Origin: Afipia massiliensis
GTDB taxonomy: Bacteria > Pseudomonadota > Alphaproteobacteria > Rhizobiales > Xanthobacteraceae
Length of the DNA stretch: 64,000 bases
Reading direction: 5' to 3'
Assembly: GCF_001006325.2 (NCBI RefSeq)
Contig: NZ_LBIA02000001.1
Coordinates: forward strand, 4,403,501-4,467,500
The notes beneath the pieces were generated by a model. It worked only from the letters and a program-made list of their open reading frames with translations. It made no database searches and had not been told where the DNA came from. The position numbers were made by a program, and so were the translations under genes. This document shows, in pieces, positions 28,192-37,680 of this stretch (the first letter of the stretch is position 1; every line of letters begins with the position of its first letter).

Positions 28192-28695
28192 TCAGGCCGC
28201 CATCGCTTCGGAATTCACTGCGGCAAGGGCCAGACTGGTCAGCGCCTCGTCCGTCTTGTGTTCCTGCTTAAGGGTTTCATCCAGCAGCCTCGCCGCTTCG
28301 GCCATGCCGAGCTTGGTCGCCCATGCCTTCAGGGTTCCATAGCGCGCGATTTCGTAATGCTCGACCGCCTGCGCCGCCGCCAGCAAGCCAGCGTCCAGAG
28401 CTTCGGTGCCCTTGTACTCGTCCATGATTTCCTTGCCTTCATCCAAAATGCCTTGGATGGCCTCGCAGGTTTTTCCTCGGGCCGGCTTGTCCATTAGATC
28501 GAAAATTTTCTCCAACCGCTCCACATGGTCTTCTGTCTCGCCTTCATGCTTCTCGAACGCAGCGCGCAGTTGACTGGAATGCGCGGCCTTGGCCATTTTC
28601 GGCAGCGCCTTGAGGATGTGCTTTTCTGCGAAATACATGTCCTTGAGGGTATCAAGGAACAGGTCGTTGAGGTCTTTGTCTTTTGCTGCGGACAT
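28192..28695 (-). CDS. Ferritin-like DUF892 (YciE/YciF family) stress protein
   Basis: The 167-residue four-helix-bundle protein has the YciE/YciF start (LNDLFLDTLKDMYFAEKHILKALPKMAK). Glu and His residues (EKHILK, HEGETEDH, EHYEIARYG, KQEHKTDE) match those that bind a di-metal centre in ferritin-like folds. The family is induced by osmotic and general stress. The ATG at 28695 has an AGGA site; a TTG at 28743 in frame lies upstream. An exact EcfG-type promoter is placed about 45-70 bases upstream, which fits general stress control. Confidence 0.9.
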   Translation of the reverse strand: MSAAKDKDLNDLFLDTLKDMYFAEKHILKALPKMAKAAHSSQLRAAFEKHEGETEDHVERLEKIFDLMDKPARGKTCEAIQGILDEGKEIMDEYKGTEALDAGLLAAAQAVEHYEIARYGTLKAWATKLGMAEAARLLDETLKQEHKTDEALTSLALAAVNSEAMAA

Positions 28696-28741
28696 GGCGT
28701 CCTCACTCGGGTTGATGGTGACGGGATGCTTCCGGCCTCTC

Positions 28742-28766
28742 AACGCGAGGTGTTGCGCTTCGTTCC
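28742..28766 (-). promoter_or_regulatory. EcfG (general stress sigma) promoter for DUF892 gene
   Basis: On the minus strand: GGAAC (28766-28762), 16-base spacer, CGTT (28745-28742). This is an exact match to the rhizobial EcfG consensus GGAAC-N16/17-CGTT. The predicted start site lies about 40 bases before the ATG. Confidence 0.78.
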
Positions 28767-28812
28767 TACGACGTAAACGGCGCGAAGCAGTTCCGGCCTC
28801 CGCTCGCCCGGG

Positions 28813-29988
28813 TCAGCCTGCGAGCTGGGTCTCGACCAGCTTGATCCAGTAGGACGAGCCATAAATGATGGCGTCATCATTGAAGTTATAGGCCGGGTGA
28901 TGAAGCCCGGCGCTGTCGCCATTGCCGATAAAAATGAAGGCGCCGGGCCGTGCTTCCAACATGTAGGCGAAATCTTCCGCGCCCATTACGGGCGGAATCT
29001 CGGAGCTGACATTGCCCTCACCTGCAATATCCGCCGCGACCCGTGCGGCGATGCCAGTTTCGGCAGGATGATTGACCAGCACCGGATAGCTGCGCTCGTA
29101 ATCGAGCGTGATCTTCGCACCCGAAAGCTGCGCAACACCGTTTACGACCTCACGCACCCGCTGCTCGATCAGGTCCCGCACCTCGGGCGTCAGCGTCCGT
29201 GCAGTGCCAAACAGTTCTGCCGTTTGTGGGATCACGTTGCGGGCGTTCCCGGCATGGAACTCGCAGATCGAAATCACCGCCGCGTCGAGCGGATCGACGC
29301 TGCGCGAGACGATCGACTGCAAAGCGGTAATCAATTGCGCGCCGACCAGCACCGAGTCGATGCTCTTGTGCGGACGCGCGGCATGTCCGCCCAGACCTTC
29401 GATATGAATGTTGATGTGATCGGTCGCCGCCATCGCAGGTCCGACACGCGTCGCAAACGTGCCGATCGGCATGCCCGGTGAGTTGTGCATCCCGTAGACC
29501 TGTTCGATCTTGAAGCGATCCATCAGGCCGTCCTTGATCATGGCTTCGGCCCCCGCACCGCCCTCCTCGGCAGGCTGGAAGATCATCACGGCATCACCCG
29601 CGAAATTCCGTGTCTCGGCGAGATAGCGTGCCGCCCCCAGCAGCATCGCGGTATGACCGTCGTGGCCGCAGGCGTGCATCTTGCCGGGCACGGTCGAGCT
29701 ATAGGCGACGCCGGTTTCTTCCTCGATCGGCAGCGCGTCCATATCGGCGCGCAGACCAATGGCTTTCAGGTCGCCGCCATTGACGGGCTTTCGCCCCCTG
29801 ATGACGCCAACCACACCGGTGCGTCCGAGACCCGTCGCAACTTCATCGCAACCGAACTCCCGCAGGCGGTCGGCAACGAATGCCGCAGTGCGGTGCACAT
29901 CGTACATCAACTCCGGATGCGCGTGCAGCTCGCGGCGCCAGCCCATGATTTCGGGTTGCAGATCGGCGATGCGGTTGAGGATAGGCAC
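28813..29988 (-). CDS. M20-family amidohydrolase (hippurate hydrolase/IAA-amino acid hydrolase type)
   Basis: The 391-residue metallopeptidase-family protein has metal-binding signatures HACGHDGHTAMLLGAA (with the conserved Cys) and PAEEGGAGAEAM, and HAARPHKSID in the lid domain. These match M20D amidohydrolases that cleave N-acyl or aromatic amino-acid conjugates. The start is GTG at 29988, directly before LNRIADLQPEIMGWRRELHAHPEL. It is divergent from a GMC oxidoreductase gene, sharing a 165-base intergenic region. The substrate is unknown. Confidence 0.9.
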   Translation of the reverse strand: MPILNRIADLQPEIMGWRRELHAHPELMYDVHRTAAFVADRLREFGCDEVATGLGRTGVVGVIRGRKPVNGGDLKAIGLRADMDALPIEEETGVAYSSTVPGKMHACGHDGHTAMLLGAARYLAETRNFAGDAVMIFQPAEEGGAGAEAMIKDGLMDRFKIEQVYGMHNSPGMPIGTFATRVGPAMAATDHINIHIEGLGGHAARPHKSIDSVLVGAQLITALQSIVSRSVDPLDAAVISICEFHAGNARNVIPQTAELFGTARTLTPEVRDLIEQRVREVVNGVAQLSGAKITLDYERSYPVLVNHPAETGIAARVAADIAGEGNVSSEIPPVMGAEDFAYMLEARPGAFIFIGNGDSAGLHHPAYNFNDDAIIYGSSYWIKLVETQLAG

Positions 29989-30153
29989 GGCGGTAACCTC
30001 ACAGGATCAAGACGACAAAAGCTAGCATGAGCCCGCAAGGGACCCAACATCCGCGCAAACGGGAATTGCGCGGAACCACACTGTACAGCGAACCCCGGCC
30101 GGGGCCATAAGAAGAAAAGTCTCCAATTTGAATAGAGAAATGCAGGACAGGGA

Positions 30154-31773
30154 ATGGTGAAACGTCTCGAGGGGGATTTCGACTACATCGTCGTCGGTGC
30201 CGGTACCGCCGGTTGCATCGTTGCCAATCGCCTCTCGGCCGACCCGCGCAAGCGCGTGCTGATTCTGGAAGCCGGCGGCAAGGACAACTGGATCTGGTTT
30301 CACATTCCGGTCGGTTATTTGTTCGCCATCGGCAATCCCCGCTCCGACTGGATGTTCAAGACCGAACCGGAGGCCGGGCTCAACGGCCGCGCGCTGGCCT
30401 ATCCGCGCGGTAAGGTGATCGGCGGATCGTCTGCGATCAACGCCATGATCTCCATGCGCGGACAGGCCGCGGATTACGACCATTGGCGGCAGCTTGGATT
30501 GACCGGCTGGGGCTGGGATGATGTGCTGCCCGCATTCAAGAAACTTGAAGATCATTTTCTTGGCGAGAGCGAGCACCACGGCACCGGGGGCGGCTGGCGG
30601 ATCGAAGCGCCGCGCCTGTCATGGAAAGTGCTGGATGCCGTCGGAGACGCCGCGCACGAAATGGGCATCCGCAAGACGCCGGACTTCAATACCGGCGACA
30701 ACGAAGGCATCGGATACTTCCACGTCAACCAGAAACGCGGACGGCGCTGGTCCTCGGCGCGCGGTTTTCTCAAGCCCGCATTGTCGCGGCCTAATCTTCG
30801 ACTCGAAACCAATGTGCTGGTCGACAGGGTGATCGTCGAGAACGGCCGCGCCGTGGGCGTGCGCTTCAGCCAGGGTGGTGAAACCATCGAGGCACGGACA
30901 CAAGGCGAAGTGATCCTGTGCTCGGGTTCGATCGGATCGACGCAGGTGCTGCATCGCTCCGGCATTGGCCCGCAGGAATGGCTGTCGCCACTCGGCATCG
31001 ACACCGTGCTCGACCGGCAAGGCGTAGGCCGCAACCTGCAGGATCATTTGCAGCAACGCGCGATCTACAAGGTCGAGGGCGTGCGCACTCTGAACGAGAC
31101 CTACTACAATTTGTTCCGGCGTGGCTGGATGGGCGTCGATTATCTCCTGCGGCGGCGTGGACCGCTGACCATGGCGCCGTCGCAGCTCGGTATCTTCACG
31201 CGCTCCGATGCGCGTCAGGAGCGCGCCAACATCCAGTTTCACGTTCAGCCGTTGTCGCTCGACAAGTTCGGTGAGCCGTTGCACCGCTTCCCGGCGATCA
31301 CCATCGCTGCCTGTAATCTACGGCCGACATCGCGCGGCAGCGTGCGCATCAAGTCGAACGCCCCCGATCAAGCGCCTGCGATCGCGCCGAACTATCTATC
31401 GACACCCGAAGACCGGCAGGTCGCCGCCGATGCCATCCGCGTGACGCGGCGGCTGATGAAGCAGCACGCGCTCGCGGCCTATCATCCGCAGGAGTATCTC
31501 CCCGGCCCGTCCGTCGGCGATGACGATGCGTCTTTGGCGAAAGCCGCCGGCGACATCGGCACCACGATCTTTCATCCGGTCGGAACCGCGAAGATGGGCA
31601 CGTCCAGCGATCCTCTCGCTGTGGTCGATGAGCGCCTGCGCTTTCACGGCCTTAAGGGGCTGCGTGTCGTCGACGCGTCGGTGATGCCGACCATCACGTC
31701 GGGCAACACCAACACGCCGACCGCGATGATCGCGGAAAAAGGCGCGGCGATGATTGTTGCGGATGGACGGTAG
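30154..31773 (+). CDS. GMC-family FAD oxidoreductase (choline/alcohol dehydrogenase-like)
   Basis: The 539-residue flavoprotein starts with the FAD Rossmann motif YIVVGAGTAGCIVANRLS, contains GGSSAINAMISMRGQ and the second GMC signature GSIGSTQVLHRSGIG. It ends with the catalytic His/Asn region HPVGTAKMG ... VVDASVMPTITSGNTNTPT. Members oxidise choline, primary alcohols or aldehydes. Nothing here shows which substrate. The absence of betB/betI argues against choline catabolism. The ATG at 30154 follows CAGGGA. Confidence 0.9.
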   Translation: MVKRLEGDFDYIVVGAGTAGCIVANRLSADPRKRVLILEAGGKDNWIWFHIPVGYLFAIGNPRSDWMFKTEPEAGLNGRALAYPRGKVIGGSSAINAMISMRGQAADYDHWRQLGLTGWGWDDVLPAFKKLEDHFLGESEHHGTGGGWRIEAPRLSWKVLDAVGDAAHEMGIRKTPDFNTGDNEGIGYFHVNQKRGRRWSSARGFLKPALSRPNLRLETNVLVDRVIVENGRAVGVRFSQGGETIEARTQGEVILCSGSIGSTQVLHRSGIGPQEWLSPLGIDTVLDRQGVGRNLQDHLQQRAIYKVEGVRTLNETYYNLFRRGWMGVDYLLRRRGPLTMAPSQLGIFTRSDARQERANIQFHVQPLSLDKFGEPLHRFPAITIAACNLRPTSRGSVRIKSNAPDQAPAIAPNYLSTPEDRQVAADAIRVTRRLMKQHALAAYHPQEYLPGPSVGDDDASLAKAAGDIGTTIFHPVGTAKMGTSSDPLAVVDERLRFHGLKGLRVVDASVMPTITSGNTNTPTAMIAEKGAAMIVADGR

Positions 31774-31817
31774 CAAGCGACCGACGAAATTAGGCGCGGA
31801 GCCTCAACTTACTCAGT

Positions 31818-31908
31818 CGTCATCACCGGGCTTGTCCCGGTGATCCACGTCTTGCTCGCGACGCCGTAAGGAAAGACATGGATGGCCGGGACAAGCCCGG
31901 CCATGACG
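31818..31908. repeat. Compound inverted repeat (nested palindromes)
   Basis: The two outer arms, 31818-31853 and 31873-31908, pair with four mismatches over 36 bases. Each arm contains its own palindrome, ATCACCGGG-CTTGT-CCCGGTGAT on the left and ATGGCCGGG-ACAAG-CCCGGCCAT on the right. This can fold as a cruciform or a long RNA hairpin between two convergent genes and may end both transcripts. It resembles dispersed palindromic elements common in Bradyrhizobium-type genomes. Confidence 0.85.
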
Positions 31909-31938
31909 AACTTTATATTTGCGGTCCTTGATAGATCA

Positions 31939-33495
31939 TCACGGCCTGATCGCCATCTTCGCCACGCCCGGGGTACGCAGTGGCTCCGCCAGCCGTGCGA
32001 ATTCGCAAATCAACGAACGCGTCTTACGCGGGTCTATGATCTCTTCGACCCAGAACTTCTCCGCCGAACGGAATGGCGACCGCAGCTTGTTGAGCCGGTC
32101 CTCGATCTCGGCCAGCTTCGCCTTGGGATCGTCAGCGGCCTCGATATCGGCACGATAAGCGGCCTCGATGCCGCCTTCGAGCGGCAGCGAGCCCCAATAG
32201 GCCGAGGGCCACGCATAGCGCAGCGAGAACCGGCCTGCCGGCTGATGCACAACCCCCGCAACACCGAAGGAGTTGCGAACGATGATCGTGCACCATGGCA
32301 CCGTGGTCTGATTGACGGCGGTCATCGCCCGCACGCCATGCCGGATCGTCGCGGCCTTTTCGGCTTCAAGCCCGATCATAAAACCCGGACAATCCATCAG
32401 ATAGACGACGGGAAGATGGAAGGTTTCCGCCAAATCGACGAAGCGCACCACCTTCTGGCAGGCTTCCGCTGTCCACGATCCTCCATAAATATAAGGATCG
32501 CTCGCCAGCAGCAGCACAGCGCGGCCGTCAAAGCGCGCGAACCCGGCGATCACCGAGCGCCCGAAATTCTGGCCCATCTCGAAGAACGATCCCTTATCGA
32601 CCACCGACTCGATAATGGGCCGCATCTTGTAGATCTGCTTGCGGCTGCGCGGGACGATATTGAGCAGCGCTTCGTCGCTGCGCTCCGGATCATCGCTGCA
32701 AGGAGTGGTCGGCGGCAGGTCAAATACAGATGACGGCAGGTAAGACAGGAACTTCCGCGCACACTCGAACGCTTCTTCCTCGGTATCGACTGCGTGATCA
32801 ACACCACCCGCCTTGGTCTGAATCTGCCAGCCGCCAAGCTCCTGCTTGTCGAGCGACTGTCCGAGACGCGCGACGACCGGCGGACCCGCGACGAACATCG
32901 CGGATGATTTGGTCATGACTGAATAATGGCTGGCTGCGAGGCGCGCCGCGCCAAGACCTGCAACCGATCCAAGGCCGAGACCCACGACAGGTACACGCGC
33001 CATGTTCGTGGTGGTGTACCAATACCAGGTTGTGCCACCAACGCCGCCCGGCAGATTCGCGGCGCCTTTCGTTTCGATGGTCTTGACCGAACCGCCGCCG
33101 CCGGATCCTTCGATCACGCGAATGATCGGCATCCGGAAATCGTGCGCCATCTGCTCGGCCATTGTCGGCTTTGCGGAGATCGACGCGTCCGCCGAACCGC
33201 CGCGCACGGTGAAGTCGTCACCGACGACGACGACGGGGCGCTTGTCAATCTTGCCGCGGCCGAACACGCAGTTGGCCGGCGTGAGTGTCGTCAACTCATT
33301 CTTGTCGTCATACTCGGCTATGCCGGAAATCGCTCCCATCTCGTGAAAGCTCTTCGGATCCACCAGTTTGTCGATACGCTCGCGAACGGTCAGCCGTCCC
33401 TGATCGTGCTGTCGCTTGACTTTGTCGGCGCCGCCCATCTCTTTCGCAAACGCTTCGCGCCGCGCGAGTTCATCGAGTTCAGGCTTCCAGTTCAT
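31939..33495 (-). CDS. Acyl-CoA carboxylase carboxyltransferase (beta) subunit
   Basis: The 518-residue protein has both crotonase-like carboxyltransferase domains (N-terminal: VIEGSGGGGSVKTIE, GSVAGLGAARLAASHYSVM; C-terminal: DCPGFMIGLEAEK, SFGVAGVVHQPAGRF). It transfers CO2 from carboxybiotin to an acyl-CoA; propionyl-, methylcrotonyl- or another acyl-CoA cannot be separated by eye. The ATG at 33495 with GGAGCGAAG ahead begins the conserved N-terminus (KPELDELARR). No biotin carboxylase gene is near. A tiny biotin carrier is divergently encoded 152 bases away, so they likely form an incomplete carboxylase that recruits a distant biotin carboxylase. Confidence 0.9.
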   Translation of the reverse strand: MNWKPELDELARREAFAKEMGGADKVKRQHDQGRLTVRERIDKLVDPKSFHEMGAISGIAEYDDKNELTTLTPANCVFGRGKIDKRPVVVVGDDFTVRGGSADASISAKPTMAEQMAHDFRMPIIRVIEGSGGGGSVKTIETKGAANLPGGVGGTTWYWYTTTNMARVPVVGLGLGSVAGLGAARLAASHYSVMTKSSAMFVAGPPVVARLGQSLDKQELGGWQIQTKAGGVDHAVDTEEEAFECARKFLSYLPSSVFDLPPTTPCSDDPERSDEALLNIVPRSRKQIYKMRPIIESVVDKGSFFEMGQNFGRSVIAGFARFDGRAVLLLASDPYIYGGSWTAEACQKVVRFVDLAETFHLPVVYLMDCPGFMIGLEAEKAATIRHGVRAMTAVNQTTVPWCTIIVRNSFGVAGVVHQPAGRFSLRYAWPSAYWGSLPLEGGIEAAYRADIEAADDPKAKLAEIEDRLNKLRSPFRSAEKFWVEEIIDPRKTRSLICEFARLAEPLRTPGVAKMAIRP

Positions 33496-33647
33496 CTTCG
33501 CTCCTTGCCGTACGCGTTGCGAACGCGTTTTTGTTCTACTCTGCGGAATAAAGTTTCCTCTTGCGGAACACGCTACCTCGGGCAATCTTTCGTCACAACA
33601 ACAAGCCGCGCGTGCATGCCCTGCTCAAAGCGGATAGGGGGAAATCA

Positions 33648-33869
33648 ATGGCAGAGATCAAGATCGTCACCGAGGTTGCCGGGCGCGTCTGCGCGATTGC
33701 GGCCAGCGCCGGCGGCGATATCGGAAGCGGTGACGACGTCATCTTCGTCGAAGCCATGAAGATGGAAATTCCCATCCCCTCACCTGCCGCAGGAAAAATC
33801 AAATCGATTCTCGTCAGCATCGATGATGTCGTGGCAGAGGGACAGGCAATCGCCACGCTCGAAGCGTGA
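33648..33869 (+). CDS. Free-standing biotinyl carrier protein
   Basis: The 73-residue single-domain protein is a biotinyl/lipoyl fold with the biotin lysine in VEAMKMEIPIP (Lys38). Met-Lys-Met is the strict biotinylation signal. In most acyl-CoA carboxylases this domain ends the biotin carboxylase chain; here it is separate. The ATG at 33648 has a GGGGGAA site; upstream Met codons precede no conserved sequence. It is divergent from the carboxyltransferase and is followed by a TRAP transporter. Confidence 0.9.
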   Translation: MAEIKIVTEVAGRVCAIAASAGGDIGSGDDVIFVEAMKMEIPIPSPAAGKIKSILVSIDDVVAEGQAIATLEA

Positions 33870-34007
33870 TGCGCGAAGTCTCCGCGACAAACTGTCTAGT
33901 ACACCTTAGTAGGCTTGCGGGCGTTGCACTGGCGCCTGCACGATGACATGATCCGGCAAAATCAAAAACGCATTTCGCACAGCGAAAGCAAATGGGAGGG
34001 ATACTTC

Positions 34008-35165
34008 ATGACGCGATATATCACGACGGTTGCAGCCATGGTTGTTGCAAGCACGGCGATTTCGCCGGTGCTGGCACAGGAGATCAAACTGGCGCCGACC
34101 ATGGCTTTCACCGCTTACGACACCGGAACGTCGGGCTTCAACATCGCCGTCGGCGTTGGCAAAATGATGAAGGACAAATACGGCTCGGACATTCGCGTGC
34201 TTCCGGCGGGCAACGACGTGGCGCGTCTCGCGCCGCTGCGCGCTGGCCGCGCCGTGCTGGCCTGGATGGGCACCGGCGTTTATTTCGCGCAGGAAGGCGT
34301 GTTCGAATTCGGCGTCAAGGAATGGGGCCCGCAAGCGCTGCAGATGACTCTCTCGACGGTCGACTGTAACGGTCTGTCGGTCGGCGTGACGAAGGACGCC
34401 GGTGTCAAGGAGTGGAAGGATTTCCGCGGCAAACGGCTCGGCTTCGTGGTCGGTTCGCCTGCGCTTAACCAGAACGCGCTCGCGATCATCGCTTATGGCG
34501 GCCTCACGCAGAAGGACGTCAAGATTGTCGAATTCGCGAGCTACGGTGCGATGTGGAAAGGCCTCGTCAACAATGATGCCGACGGCGCATTCGCCTCCAC
34601 GGTGACCGGTCCGGCGAAGGAAGTTGAGAACTCGCCGCGCGGTCTGGTCTGGCCACAACTCCCGCCCGAAGACAAGGCGGCCTGGGAGCGAGTCAAGAAA
34701 GTCGGCGCGTTCTTCAATCCACACACCACAACCTGCGGCGCCGGTATCGAAGCCTCGAAACCATTGCAACTGGCCACCTATCCCTATCCGATCGCGACGA
34801 CTTATGCGACGCAGCCGGTGGATCAGGTTTACTCGATCACCAAGGCAATGATTGACGGCTACGATTCGTACAAGGACTCCGCGCCCGGTTCAGTCGGCCT
34901 TGAAGCCAAGCGTCAGAGCAAGCAGTGGGTCATTCCGTTCCATCCCGGCGCTGCCAAGGCGTTGAAGGAAGCCGGTAACTGGACCGACGCAGACGAGAAG
35001 TACAACAACGACCTGATCAAGCGGCAAGGTGTTCTGGCTGACGCATGGAAAGCCTACAATACCGCAAGCGCACCAGGAGAACCGGCAGCATTCCTCTCCG
35101 GCTGGATGGCAGCACGCAAGGCAGCGCTCGCCAAAGCCAATCTGCCGAATGGGTTTGAAGACTAG
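34008..35165 (+). CDS. TAXI-family TRAP transporter solute-binding protein
   Basis: The 385-residue periplasmic receptor has a signal peptide ending SPVLAQ (about residue 24) and the TAXI (TRAP-associated extracytoplasmic immunogenic) pattern: TAYDTGTSGFNIAVGVG and HPGAAKALKEAGNW. The ATG at 34008 is preceded by GGGAGGG. It is followed by the fused TRAP permease at 35220. The ligand is probably an organic acid, as in known TAXI systems, but is unidentified. Confidence 0.9.
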   Translation: MTRYITTVAAMVVASTAISPVLAQEIKLAPTMAFTAYDTGTSGFNIAVGVGKMMKDKYGSDIRVLPAGNDVARLAPLRAGRAVLAWMGTGVYFAQEGVFEFGVKEWGPQALQMTLSTVDCNGLSVGVTKDAGVKEWKDFRGKRLGFVVGSPALNQNALAIIAYGGLTQKDVKIVEFASYGAMWKGLVNNDADGAFASTVTGPAKEVENSPRGLVWPQLPPEDKAAWERVKKVGAFFNPHTTTCGAGIEASKPLQLATYPYPIATTYATQPVDQVYSITKAMIDGYDSYKDSAPGSVGLEAKRQSKQWVIPFHPGAAKALKEAGNWTDADEKYNNDLIKRQGVLADAWKAYNTASAPGEPAAFLSGWMAARKAALAKANLPNGFED

Positions 35166-35219
35166 CGATCTCGATCTCTGCATGACGGACGGCGCTACTA
35201 TCTAAATCCGGGATCGACC

Positions 35220-37460
35220 ATGACAGCTTCGTCCAACAACACCGGCCTTCCGGCTTCCGCATCTACTGCGGCTGCCGGAGCGAGTCCGCCAGAGACAATC
35301 CAGATCGAGAATCCGCACGCCGTCGTTGCCGACCTGCAGGAATCCGAAGTCACCCGCGTAAGAACCCTGCGCGGGGGGTGGCGCTGGGCGTTGCTGGTGG
35401 CAACAGCCGCGACGATCTTTCTGTGTATCAACCAGCAATTCTCGCTGCGTTTCTTCATGGATTTCACGCAGCTCAACACCGAATATTTTTACCTGCTTAT
35501 TGCGCTGATGCTGCCGTTCACGTTCCTGATTTTTCCAAGCTCCAGCAAGGCGCCGCTCGACCGCATCCCCTGGTATGACGCAGTCCTGTTCGTACTGACG
35601 TGCGCCGCCGCGATCTGGCTGATGATGAACATCCGTAAGGCCGCGGCGCTCGGCTGGGAGTTTGAGGGAGCCCCACGGAACGTGATCGCCGCCGGTCTGG
35701 TGATGTGGTTCGTTCTCATGGAAGCGTTGCGCCGCACCGGCGGATGGAGCCTGTTGCTGAGCGTATTTCCTTTTACGCTCTATCCGCTGTTCGCTGACGC
35801 AAAGTGGCTGGGGCCGTTCCGGGGCACACAGTCCACGCTTGAGCAGACAACCGCCTATCACATGCTCTCGGGCGAAAGCCTGCTCGGCATTCCGATCCAG
35901 GCATTTGCGGATACGGTGATCGGCTTCCTTGTGTTCGGCACGGCGCTGATGATGACCGGCGCCGGCAAATTCTTCATCAACATCGCATTCGCGCTCTGTG
36001 GAACATTCCGCGGCGGCGCCGCCAAGGTCTGCGTCTTCGCGAGCGGCCTTCTCGGCACGGTCGGCGGGAGCATCGTGTCGAACGTCCTCACTGCGGGCAC
36101 GATGACGATCCCGGCGATGAAGAAAACAGGATTCACGCCGTCCTATTCCGCCGCGGTCGAAGCATGCGCCTCCACCGGCGCTGTCCTTGCGCCTCCGGTT
36201 CTCGGAGCTACCGCGTTCGTCATGGCCCAGTTTCTGAATACGGGTTACTCGGACGTCGCCCTGGCGGCGACCATTCCGTCAGTGCTGTACTATTTTGGCT
36301 TGTTCGCGCAGGTCGACAGCTATGCAGCCCGCCATCAACTCGAGGGACTGCCGCGCAGGGAGTTGCCGCGCTTTTGGGACGCATTCAAGGAGGGGTGGTA
36401 CTACCTCTTTGTCATCGTCGTCCTCGTGGTGATGCTTCTTTACTTCAAACGCGAAAGCCACGCTCCGTTCTATGCAACCGCGTTGCTGGTCATCCTGCAT
36501 CAGTGGTCGGGACCAGCGGCGTGGAAACGCGCCAACACGGCGGTTCTGATGCTATCGGCCGCGTTGACCGGTGCCATGCTCTGGTTTGACATCGGCAATC
36601 CATTCCTCTGGGGGATGTGCATTCTGGCCGTTCTGAACGAGTTCTTTCCCGGAAAGAACTGGGGTGGCGGCCGGTGGCTTCATTTTCTCGAATTGAACGG
36701 AAAGACTTTCGTCGAACTTATCGCGATCCTGGCCGGCTGCGGCCTGCTGATCGGCGCGTTCTCCCTGACCGGCGTGATCTCAAGCCTAGCCAACGACCTT
36801 CTCAGCATCGCGGGCGGCAACGCCCTCCTCCTGCTGGTCATGTGCGCGATCACGAGTCTCATCCTCGGTCTCGGGCTGACGACGACGTCCTGCTACATCT
36901 TTCTGGCAATTCTGGTCGCGCCAGCGCTGGAAAAACTCGGCCTCAACAAGATGGCTGTGCATATGTTCATCTTCTATTGGGGCATGCTCTCGTCGATCAC
37001 GCCACCAGTTGCCATTGCATCGTTTGCCGCTGCCGGCATTGCTGGAGCACCGGCCATGAAAACCGGATGGGAAAGCATGTGGGTGGGCAGCATCATCTAC
37101 TTCATCCCATTCTTCTTCGTGCTGAATCCCGCGCTGCTGCTCCAAGGTGAAAACCCATACCTTGAGGCGCTCGGCCTCACCGCAATTTCCTGTTTCGGAA
37201 TTGTCTTCATCTGTGGCGGCATCCAAGGCTACCAGGCGTATGTCGGCGATCTCAGGCGCGCCGGTTTTATGGAATGGCCAATTCGCGTGCTGCTGATCAT
37301 CGGAGGGTTCACGATCGCCACGCCGGGCGGCGGCATTATGCCGATCTCGCAATTGCAAATCATGGCACTGGGCCTCGCCATTCTGGTTCCGACAGTGATC
37401 CTTGCTCTGCTTCTTGTTCGGCGGAACCCGATTACACCGAGGAAACTTTCGACTCGCTAG
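35220..37460 (+). CDS. TRAP transporter fused permease (4TM + 12TM subunits)
   Basis: The 746-residue inner-membrane protein joins the small DctQ-like segment (N-terminal ~250 residues) to the large DctM-like segment. The latter carries the conserved substrate-channel pattern (GLLGTVGGSIVSNVLTAGTMTIPAMKKTGF, ASTGAVLAPPVLGATAFVMA). These residues match TRAP fused permeases partnered with TAXI receptors. It uses a sodium or proton gradient. It lies 54 bases after its receptor gene, so the two form one operon. Confidence 0.93.
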   Translation: MTASSNNTGLPASASTAAAGASPPETIQIENPHAVVADLQESEVTRVRTLRGGWRWALLVATAATIFLCINQQFSLRFFMDFTQLNTEYFYLLIALMLPFTFLIFPSSSKAPLDRIPWYDAVLFVLTCAAAIWLMMNIRKAAALGWEFEGAPRNVIAAGLVMWFVLMEALRRTGGWSLLLSVFPFTLYPLFADAKWLGPFRGTQSTLEQTTAYHMLSGESLLGIPIQAFADTVIGFLVFGTALMMTGAGKFFINIAFALCGTFRGGAAKVCVFASGLLGTVGGSIVSNVLTAGTMTIPAMKKTGFTPSYSAAVEACASTGAVLAPPVLGATAFVMAQFLNTGYSDVALAATIPSVLYYFGLFAQVDSYAARHQLEGLPRRELPRFWDAFKEGWYYLFVIVVLVVMLLYFKRESHAPFYATALLVILHQWSGPAAWKRANTAVLMLSAALTGAMLWFDIGNPFLWGMCILAVLNEFFPGKNWGGGRWLHFLELNGKTFVELIAILAGCGLLIGAFSLTGVISSLANDLLSIAGGNALLLLVMCAITSLILGLGLTTTSCYIFLAILVAPALEKLGLNKMAVHMFIFYWGMLSSITPPVAIASFAAAGIAGAPAMKTGWESMWVGSIIYFIPFFFVLNPALLLQGENPYLEALGLTAISCFGIVFICGGIQGYQAYVGDLRRAGFMEWPIRVLLIIGGFTIATPGGGIMPISQLQIMALGLAILVPTVILALLLVRRNPITPRKLSTR

Positions 37461-37680
37461 ATCGGATTCGAAAAGCTGGCGCACATCGCGATTGTCGAAA
37501 GCCGCCAACAGAAATGTGGCGGTAATTCGCGGTCCATCATGCTGCTGGCGCGAAGGAGATCGTGCATCCACGCCACACCTGCCGAAATAGGCCACCCTTT
37601 CGGCGTGAATGGCTTGTATCTGGCATTCTGATGTGTTCGACCTATGGTTCGTCGAACGCTAGACCTGATAAGGGATAACG

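Noticed and set aside
30154-31773. GMC oxidoreductase as choline dehydrogenase BetA
   Set aside because: The family is broad and no betB, betI or choline transporter gene lies nearby; only a general name is justified.
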